Origin: Azospirillum ramasamyi
GTDB taxonomy: Bacteria > Pseudomonadota > Alphaproteobacteria > Azospirillales > Azospirillaceae
Length of the DNA: 64,000 bases
Direction: 5' to 3'
NCBI RefSeq assembly: GCF_003233655.1
Contig: NZ_CP029835.1
Coordinates: 186,001 to 250,000 of the forward strand
The position numbers and the translations under genes are program-made. The notes under the pieces were generated by a model. It was not told the origin of the DNA. It ran no database searches and saw only the letters and a list, made by a program, of their open reading frames with translations. Below, piece by piece: positions 52,157-59,068 of this stretch. The first letter of the stretch is position 1; every line of letters begins with the position of its first letter.

Positions 52157-54487
52157 ATGGAACAGATGCGAGACGGATCGCCGGCCGATCCGGCGCGGGA
52201 CCCCTCCTCCCCCCTCTCCTCCAAAGGGCAGCCTCAGGCCGAGGGTTCCCAGCCCGGCCCCGATCAAGGAACCAACCCCGGCCCCAACCCCGGCCCCGGT
52301 CCCAACCCCGGTCCAAGGCCCGGCCCGCCTCTCGATCCCGGCATCGCCGGGCTGGTCTCGGCCTTGCGCATGCTGGGCATCCCGGCCGATTACGACAGCG
52401 TGCGCCATGCCTGCGGCGGCGAATCCCCCGACCTGACCGGCCTGGTCCGCCAGGCCCACCGGCTGGGCGCCAAGGCCCGCGTGGTGAAGACCAAATGGGA
52501 GCGGCTGGAGCGCACGCCTCTGCCCGCCCTGGTCCCCGGCCCCGACGGAGGCTTCCTGGTGCTGGCCAAGGCCGGCAACGGCCGCGTGCTGGTGCATGAC
52601 GCCGCGACCAACCAGACCCGCATCCTCGACCGCGAGGGGTTCGAGCCCTTGTGGAGCGGCCGGCTTCTGTGCCTGGGGCGCAAGGGCACGATGGGCATGG
52701 GCCAGCCGCGCTTCGACGCCCGCTGGTTCGGCGCGGTCGCCTGGAAATACCGCGGCATCCTGGGCGAGGTGCTGCTCGCCTCCTTCTTCATCCAGCTGTT
52801 CGCGCTGGTGACGCCGCTGTTCTTCCAGGTGGTGGTCGACAAGGTGGTGGTCCACCGCAGCCTGGGCACGCTGGACGTGCTGATGGTCGGCATGCTGGCC
52901 GTCATCCTGTTCGAGGCGATTCTGGGCGGCCTGCGCACCTACACCTTCGCCCACACCGCCAACCGGCTGGACGTGGAGCTGGGGGCCAAGCTGTACCAGC
53001 GGCTGCTGTCGCTCCCCATGGGCTATTTCGCGGCGCGCCGGGTCGGCGACAGCGTCACCCGCGTGCGCGAGCTGGAGACGATCCGCAACTTCATGACCAG
53101 CTCCACCATCACGCTGGTGCTGGATCTGCTGTTCACCGTGGTCTTCCTCGGCGTGATGCTGCTGTACAGCCCGATGCTGACGGCGATCGTCGCCGCCTCC
53201 TTCCCCATCTACGTCCTGATCAGCCTGGTGGCGACGCCGATCCTGCGCCGGCGGCTGGACGAGAAATTCGCCCGCGGCGCCGAGAACCACAGCTTCCTGG
53301 TCGAGACGGTGTCGAGCATCGAGACGGTCAAGGCCATGGCGGTCGAGCCGCGCATGCAGCGCCGCTGGGAGGACCAGCTGTCGGGCTATGTCCGCGCCGG
53401 ATTCCGCGCCGGCAACCTGAACAACGTCGTCAGCCAGTCGGTGCAGTTCGTCTCCAAGCTCTCGACCATGCTGGTGCTGTGGCTGGGGGCGAAGCTGGTG
53501 ATCGAAGGCAGCCTGACGGTGGGCGAGCTGGTGGCCTTCAACATGTTCGCCGGCCGCGTCGTCCAGCCGGTGCTGCGCATCGCCCAGCTCTGGCAGGATT
53601 TCCAGCAGGTGCGGCTGTCGATGCACCGCATCGGCGACATCCTGAACACCTCGCCCGAACCGCTGCAGAGCCCCGGCCGCGCCGCCATGCCGGCGATCAG
53701 GGGCGACCTGACCTTCGACCACGTCACCTTCCGCTACCGCCATGACGGGCCGGAGACGCTGAGCGACGTGTCGCTGCATGTCCCGGCGGGTCAGGTGGTC
53801 GGCATCGTCGGCACGTCGGGCTCGGGCAAGAGCACGCTGGCCAAGCTGCTGCAACGCTTCCACGTGCCGGAGCGGGGACGGGTGATGGTGGACGGCACCG
53901 ACCTGTCGACCGCCGACGCGGTGTGGCTGCGCCGGCAGATCGGCGTGGTGCTGCAGGACAACGTTTTGTTCTCCGGCACCATCCGCGAGAACATCGCGCT
54001 GACCGACCCGACCATGGAGATGGGGCGGGTTGTCGCCGCGGCGAAGCTGGCCGGCGCCCACGACTTCATCGTCGAGCTGCCCGACGGCTACGACACCGTG
54101 GTGGGGGAGCGCGGCGCCAGCCTGTCGGGCGGGCAGCGGCAGCGCATCGCCATCGCCCGCGCGCTGGTCACCAACCCGCGCATCCTGATCTTCGACGAGG
54201 CGACCTCGGCGCTGGACCATGAGTCCGAGCGGATCATCCAGGCCAACATGCGCCGCATCTGCGCCGGCCGCACCGTGCTGATCATCGCCCACCGCCTGTC
54301 CACCGTCGCCATCGCCGACCGCATCGTCACCATCGAGCGCGGCCGCATCGTCGAGGACGGCGCCCCCGACGAGCTTCTGCGCCGCGGCGGCCGTTACGCG
54401 ACGATGTTCCGCGGCCAGATGGGACAGCTGCCGGGCGCGGGCGCCCCGTCCCCGGACGGGCTGATCGAACAACGGGTCGCGGGCTGA
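52157..54487 (+). CDS. type I secretion ABC exporter (HlyB-like, inactive C39-like domain), system 2
   Basis: A 776-residue exporter. A Pro-Gly-Asn-rich leader of about 60 residues (GPNPGPGPNPGPRPGPPL) is unusual for the family. A C39-like domain without the catalytic cysteine follows (VSALRMLGIPADYDSVRHAC), then six membrane helices and an ATPase with GTSGSGKST, SLSGGQRQRIAIARAL and ILIFDEATSALD. FARGAENHSFLVETVSSIET and AVEPRMQRRWEDQLSGYV are typical of HlyB-type exporters. It starts at ATG 52157 and precedes the adaptor by 14 bases. Confidence 0.93.
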   Translation: MEQMRDGSPADPARDPSSPLSSKGQPQAEGSQPGPDQGTNPGPNPGPGPNPGPRPGPPLDPGIAGLVSALRMLGIPADYDSVRHACGGESPDLTGLVRQAHRLGAKARVVKTKWERLERTPLPALVPGPDGGFLVLAKAGNGRVLVHDAATNQTRILDREGFEPLWSGRLLCLGRKGTMGMGQPRFDARWFGAVAWKYRGILGEVLLASFFIQLFALVTPLFFQVVVDKVVVHRSLGTLDVLMVGMLAVILFEAILGGLRTYTFAHTANRLDVELGAKLYQRLLSLPMGYFAARRVGDSVTRVRELETIRNFMTSSTITLVLDLLFTVVFLGVMLLYSPMLTAIVAASFPIYVLISLVATPILRRRLDEKFARGAENHSFLVETVSSIETVKAMAVEPRMQRRWEDQLSGYVRAGFRAGNLNNVVSQSVQFVSKLSTMLVLWLGAKLVIEGSLTVGELVAFNMFAGRVVQPVLRIAQLWQDFQQVRLSMHRIGDILNTSPEPLQSPGRAAMPAIRGDLTFDHVTFRYRHDGPETLSDVSLHVPAGQVVGIVGTSGSGKSTLAKLLQRFHVPERGRVMVDGTDLSTADAVWLRRQIGVVLQDNVLFSGTIRENIALTDPTMEMGRVVAAAKLAGAHDFIVELPDGYDTVVGERGASLSGGQRQRIAIARALVTNPRILIFDEATSALDHESERIIQANMRRICAGRTVLIIAHRLSTVAIADRIVTIERGRIVEDGAPDELLRRGGRYATMFRGQMGQLPGAGAPSPDGLIEQRVAG

Positions 54488-54501
54488 GGGGGAGGAGCGC
54501 C

Positions 54502-56061
54502 ATGAGCAAGACGAACGCCGCGGTGAAGACCACCCCCGCCATTCCCGATTCCAATCCCAATGGGCCCAATCCCGATGGCCCCAACCCCAACGGCGCCAAT
54601 CCCGCCGCCCCTGCCGCCCCCGCCGGGGTGAGGCCGCCCGCCAACGCGCCGGGCACCCCCGGCGAGCCGCGCCCGCCGACCCGGCCGCAAAAGCGGCGGC
54701 GCGACGAGATGGATTTCCTGCCCGACGCGCTGGAGATCCTGGAACGGCCGCCCTCCCCCACCGCGCGGACCTTCACCGCCGTCATCATGCTGGCCTTCAC
54801 CGCGGCCTGCGCCTGGGCGTGGTTCGGCCATGTCGACGTGGTGGCGGTGGCGCAGGGCCGGGTGGTGCCGAGCGACCGGACCAAGACCGTGCAGCCGATG
54901 CAGACCGGCGTCGTCCGCGCCATCCAGGTGCAGGACGGCCAGCTGGTCAAGGCCGGGCAGACGCTGATCGAACTGGACCCGACCGGGGCGGCGGCCGACC
55001 GCGACCGCATCCGCTCCGACCTGTCGGCGGCAAGGGCCGAGGTGGCGCGGCTGCGGGCGGCGCTGGAGGTGGTGAACGGCAACCCCGGCGCCGTGTTCGC
55101 CGCTCCCGCCGGGCTGTCGCCCGATCTGGCGCGGATGCAGAGCCAGCTTCTCGACAGCCAGATCGCCGAGCAGCGCGCCAAGCTGGCCGCGATCGACCGC
55201 GAGAAGGCCCGGCGCGAGGCCGACCGCGCTACCGTGGTGCAGACCATCGCCAAGCTGAACGCCACCCTGCCGCTGATCCGCGAACGGGCCGAGGCGCTGT
55301 TCGACCTGTCGTCGCGCGGCACCTCGTCCCGCTTCCAGTATCTCCAGATCCAGCAGGATCTGGTCGGGCAGGAGCAGGAGCTTCTGGTCCAGAAGATCAA
55401 GCTGACGGAGGCCGACGCCTCCATCGCCGCCATCGCCGAGCAGCGCCGCCAGACCGAGGCGGAGTTCCGCCGCCAGCTCTACACCGGCCTGGCCGAGGCC
55501 GAGCGCAAGGCCGCCTCGCTGGAGCAGGAACTGGCCAAGGCCGACCAGCAGGTCGAGCTTCTGCGGCTGACCGCCCCGGTGGACGGCTATGTCCAGCAGC
55601 TGGCGGTGCATACGGTGGGCGGCGTGGTGACCACCGCCCAGCCGCTGATGGTCATCGTGCCGGAGGACAGCCGGCTGGAGGTCGAGGCCTTCATCCCCAA
55701 CAAGGACATCGGCTTCGTCCAGACCGGCCAGGTGGCGGAGGTGAAGGTGGAGGCCTTCTCCTTCACCAAATACGGCCTGATCCCCGGCCGCGTCGCCTCG
55801 CTGTCCAGCGACGCCGTGCAACAGCAGCAGCAGGCCGACAGGGGAGCGGACAGGAGCGGCGCCAAGGCGCCGGAGGCGGGATCGGTCTATGCCGCCCGCA
55901 TCACGCTGGACCGCGACACGCTGGAGGTGGACGGCAAGGAGACGCGGCTGCAGCCGGGCATGACCGTGACCGCCGAGGTCAAGACCGGCCGCCGCCGCAT
56001 CGCCGACTACCTGCTCTCCCCCCTCTCGCGCAGTGCCCAGGAAGCCATGCAGGAGCGGTGA
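54502..56061 (+). CDS. type I secretion periplasmic adaptor (HlyD family), system 2
   Basis: A 519-residue HlyD-type adaptor. A Pro/Asn-rich cytoplasmic start of about 65 residues includes short repeated NPxGPN units. KRRRDEMDFLPDALEILERP is the typical pre-helix segment of HlyD. One membrane helix follows (TAVIMLAFTAACAWAWFG), then the lipoyl halves and a long coiled-coil hairpin (ELAKADQQVELLRLTAPVDG). GGAGGAGCGCC before the ATG is a strong ribosome site. It would bind a TolC-like outer channel encoded elsewhere. The NPGP-like low-complexity N-termini of both system 2 subunits are alike. Confidence 0.93.
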   Translation: MSKTNAAVKTTPAIPDSNPNGPNPDGPNPNGANPAAPAAPAGVRPPANAPGTPGEPRPPTRPQKRRRDEMDFLPDALEILERPPSPTARTFTAVIMLAFTAACAWAWFGHVDVVAVAQGRVVPSDRTKTVQPMQTGVVRAIQVQDGQLVKAGQTLIELDPTGAAADRDRIRSDLSAARAEVARLRAALEVVNGNPGAVFAAPAGLSPDLARMQSQLLDSQIAEQRAKLAAIDREKARREADRATVVQTIAKLNATLPLIRERAEALFDLSSRGTSSRFQYLQIQQDLVGQEQELLVQKIKLTEADASIAAIAEQRRQTEAEFRRQLYTGLAEAERKAASLEQELAKADQQVELLRLTAPVDGYVQQLAVHTVGGVVTTAQPLMVIVPEDSRLEVEAFIPNKDIGFVQTGQVAEVKVEAFSFTKYGLIPGRVASLSSDAVQQQQQADRGADRSGAKAPEAGSVYAARITLDRDTLEVDGKETRLQPGMTVTAEVKTGRRRIADYLLSPLSRSAQEAMQER

Positions 56062-56072
56062 TCTTCTCCTCC

Positions 56073-56099
56073 CCCTCCCCCGCGGGGAGCGGGGGAGGG
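56073..56099. terminator. GC palindrome at a convergent junction, probable bidirectional terminator
   Basis: CCCTCCCCCGC (56073-56083) and GCGGGGGAGGG (56089-56099) are perfectly complementary around a 5-base loop. They lie 12 bases after the adaptor stop and 38 bases before the end of the convergent protease gene. It is related to the element at 37831. Confidence 0.6.
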
Positions 56100-56136
56100 T
56101 CGGGGTGGGCAAATCCCCGCTCCCCTTCCGGTCCCG

Positions 56137-57582
56137 TTACGCCGTCATCCCATGCGCCAGATCGTGGGCGTCGTACCAGGCGTACAGGCCGTGGGCGGCG
56201 TCCTCGAAGCCGGAGGCCGTTTCCGGCATCCAGGGTGTCGTGACCTCGACCGTTCCGTGCGACGCCGCGTTGGCCGTCACGGCGTGGCCCAGCAGGTCGC
56301 CGGCCTGCAGATCGGCGATCTGCGCCTGGGACGGGGTCTGTGCGCCGAACAGGCTCTTGTCGGCGGCGACCACCAGCGTGCCGTTCCACCACATGCCGCT
56401 CTGGCCCTTGATCACGTCGTGCCCGTCGAGCGCGCCCTTGTCGTAGGTCACCGCGTCGTCGGTGGCGGCATAGGTGTGGCCGTTCACGCTGACGCTGTCG
56501 ACGAACAGGTTGCGGTCCTGGCCGCCGGCGAAGCCGTCATTGTCGTACCGGATCTGCACCTTGTGGGCGCTGTCGGCCGGCACGGCGGTGGTGAAGGCGT
56601 AGGTCTCCGCCGCGCTGCCGACGGTGGCGTCGCCGACGGCCTGGCCGTCGACCAGCAGGGTGAAATGGGCGTCGATCCCGCCGGCGGCGGTGCCTTTGGC
56701 GTTGACCAGGATGGTGGCGTCGGCGGTCGCGGGCGCGCTCCTCCCGGTGTCGGGCGTCTCCGGCGCGCCGTAGGTCTCGCCGATCTTCGCCAGCAGCGCC
56801 TGGGTGTTCAGGTCGGTGTAGCCGGTGGCGCCGATCGGCGTCCCGGTCTGCTTCGCCAGCGACAGGAACTCGTCCTGGGTCAGGGCGCTGCCGCGCAACG
56901 CCAGGGCCTCCTGCTGGGCGAGCGCCACCGCGGCGGTCACCGTCGGTGCCGCGAAGGAGGAGCCGTTGACCGTCACGGTCCGTCCGGCCAGATCGGTCAG
57001 CCGGATGTCGGTGCCGTCGGCGCACAGGTCGGTGATGCCCGGATTGCGCTGGGCCCAGCCCGGCAGCGCCCCGTCGCCGGTGGAGGCGGTGACGCAGAGC
57101 GTGTTGTGATCGGCGGCGAAATAGGAGACGTCGTCCGCCGTCCCGTTCTGCCCGTTGTTGCCGGCGGCGGCCGACACCAGCACCCGCTTGGCGGCGAGGC
57201 TCGCCAACTCGTCCGACAGGATGGTCGTCATCTCCGACGTGGCCGAGCCGCCGGCCAGCGACAGGTTGACGCCGACGACATTGTAGTCCGACGCATTGGC
57301 GACGACCCATTGCAGCGCCTGTTCGATCGCCGACCCCGACGCGGTGGTGGAGCCGTCGGGCATCACCTTCAGCGCGATGATGCCGACGTCCGGTGCCTGG
57401 GACAGGATGTGGGAGGTCACCAGGGCGCCGTGGGTGTCGGCGTTGGGGTTGCGCGCATCGCCGTCATTGTCGGCGTAGTCGTGCTGGTAGACCACGGAGG
57501 AGGCAGCCCCCCAGGTCGGCGACCAGCCGCTGTCGATGACGACGACCGTCTTGCCGCTGCCGGTGTAGGTGCTGTTCGCCAT
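56137..57582 (-). CDS. subtilisin-like serine peptidase with C-terminal CBM60-like domain
   Basis: A 481-residue S8-family peptidase. Asp17 (VVVIDSGWSP), His51 (ADTHGALVTSHI), the oxyanion Asn (AAAGNNGQNG, about 142) and Ser209 (NGSSFAAPTV) form the active site. The C-terminal 150-200 residues resemble the calcium-dependent xylan-binding CBM60 fold (ILVNAKGTAAGGIDAHFTLL, FAGGQDRNLFVDSVSVNG). There is no signal peptide or propeptide: the protein starts MANSTYTGSGKTVVVIDSGW. T1SS export through the convergent neighbour (hlyBD-like, system 2) is therefore likely. It may process repeat-bearing matrix proteins or work bound to polysaccharide; that role is inference. ATG 57582 has GGGGAC upstream. 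Confidence 0.85.
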   Translation of the reverse strand: MANSTYTGSGKTVVVIDSGWSPTWGAASSVVYQHDYADNDGDARNPNADTHGALVTSHILSQAPDVGIIALKVMPDGSTTASGSAIEQALQWVVANASDYNVVGVNLSLAGGSATSEMTTILSDELASLAAKRVLVSAAAGNNGQNGTADDVSYFAADHNTLCVTASTGDGALPGWAQRNPGITDLCADGTDIRLTDLAGRTVTVNGSSFAAPTVTAAVALAQQEALALRGSALTQDEFLSLAKQTGTPIGATGYTDLNTQALLAKIGETYGAPETPDTGRSAPATADATILVNAKGTAAGGIDAHFTLLVDGQAVGDATVGSAAETYAFTTAVPADSAHKVQIRYDNDGFAGGQDRNLFVDSVSVNGHTYAATDDAVTYDKGALDGHDVIKGQSGMWWNGTLVVAADKSLFGAQTPSQAQIADLQAGDLLGHAVTANAASHGTVEVTTPWMPETASGFEDAAHGLYAWYDAHDLAHGMTA

Positions 57583-57809
57583 GCTGTCGGTCCCCGCTGT
57601 GTGCCGTCGATGAAAAGCGGGGCGAAGTATGAAGGCGGGCGGTGTGGCCTTCGGATGATAAGGGCGGGGCGGATTGTGGGCGGGCCACCCCTTATGCGCC
57701 GTCGCATAAGGGCGGGTCTGCTCCCCCTTCTGCGACGGCCCACCTGTTAAACGCTCACCTGTTGAAGGATGATCGGGCAAGAGGGAGCAATGCCGTGCGA
57801 GGGGTATGG

Positions 57810-58880
57810 ATGAGGGTGCCGGTCCATTATCGCTGGGGTTTCGCCGCACTGGTGTTCCTGCCGTCCGCGGCATCCGCCCAGCCTCCCGCCGCCCAGCCCC
57901 CTGCCGCCCGATTGCCCGCCGGTGCGCCGGCGCTGGAGTTGCCGGTGCGCTGCCGGATCGGGGCGGAGTGCTTCGTCCAGAACTACGTCGATACCGATCC
58001 CGGGCCGGGGATGCGGGACTTCGCCTGCGGGCGGCTGACCTATGACGGGCACAAGGGGACGGATTTCCGCCTGCCCGACCTGGAGGCGATGCGGCGCGGG
58101 GTGGCGGTGGTGGCGGCGGCGCCCGGCACGGTGGCCCGCGTGCGCGACGGGGTGGAGGATGTCAGCATCCGGCAGAGCGGCGGCTCCCCCGGCGGGCGGG
58201 AGGCCGGCAACGCGGTGGTGGTCGATCATGGCAACGGCTGGGAAACCCAGTACAGCCACCTCAAGCGCGGCAGCGTCGTCGTCAAGCCGGGCGACCGGGT
58301 GGAGGCGGGCACGCCGCTGGGCGAGATCGGCCTGTCCGGCAACACCGAATTCCCCCATGTCGATTTCGGCCTCCGCCATGACGGCCGCACGCTCGATCCC
58401 TATACCGGCAAGGAGGCGGGGGCCGGTGAGGCGCCGGTCTGCGCCGCCGCCCAGGGTGCCGCGCCGGTTCCATCGGGTACGCTGTGGAGCGCCGAGGCGC
58501 GCCGGACGCTGGCCTACCAGCCGAGCGCCCTGCTCGGCGCCGGACTGGCGCCCGAGGCGCCGAAGGAGGAGATTGCGCGGAACGGCGGCTATGGCGGCAA
58601 GCCTCTGCCGGCCGGCGCCCCGACGCTGGGCGTCTGGGCGGAGCTGATGGGCGGGCGGCAGGGCGACCGCGTGATGCTGGAGGTGACCGGCCCCGACGGC
58701 CGCCGCCTGCTCCGCAGCGAAGGGACGGTGCCGCGCCCGCTGGCCGTGCTGTTCCTCGGCACCGAGGTGAAGAAGCCGGCCCCTGGTCCCTGGGCGCCCG
58801 GCCCCTACCGGGTGACGGTGACGCTGCGCCATGGCAACGAGACGGTGCTGCGGGAGGAACGGCGGGTGGAGCTGCGCTGA
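57810..58880 (+). CDS. M23-family peptidase-like protein with signal peptide
   Basis: A 356-residue exported protein with a signal peptide (RWGFAALVFLPSAASAQ) and an Ala/Pro-rich stretch. The LytM/M23 domain has DGHKGTDFRL (His81, Asp85), QYSHLKRGSVV (His150) and FPHVDFGLRHDG (His183). In classical M23 enzymes the last motif is HxH; here the second His, a zinc ligand, is Asp185. It may still bind metal or may be a non-catalytic cell-wall binding protein. A C-terminal beta domain follows (VMLEVTGPDGRRLLRSEGTV). GAGGGG lies 5 bases before the ATG; a GTG five codons upstream is also possible. It is divergent from the protease. Confidence 0.82.
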   Translation: MRVPVHYRWGFAALVFLPSAASAQPPAAQPPAARLPAGAPALELPVRCRIGAECFVQNYVDTDPGPGMRDFACGRLTYDGHKGTDFRLPDLEAMRRGVAVVAAAPGTVARVRDGVEDVSIRQSGGSPGGREAGNAVVVDHGNGWETQYSHLKRGSVVVKPGDRVEAGTPLGEIGLSGNTEFPHVDFGLRHDGRTLDPYTGKEAGAGEAPVCAAAQGAAPVPSGTLWSAEARRTLAYQPSALLGAGLAPEAPKEEIARNGGYGGKPLPAGAPTLGVWAELMGGRQGDRVMLEVTGPDGRRLLRSEGTVPRPLAVLFLGTEVKKPAPGPWAPGPYRVTVTLRHGNETVLREERRVELR

Positions 58881-59068
58881 GCGGGTTGAGGCGGGTTCGG
58901 CAAGACAACCGGAAGGACGCCGCAAGTGACAACTGCCCGATGCCGGGTATTTATCACGAAATGAACACAGCAATTCCGCGCGAAATTGTACATCCGAAAG
59001 GATGATTGCACCTCCTTATTAAGTGTTCCTGCTGTGAGATTGCCCTGTATCGGCAAGGCAATCCGGCA

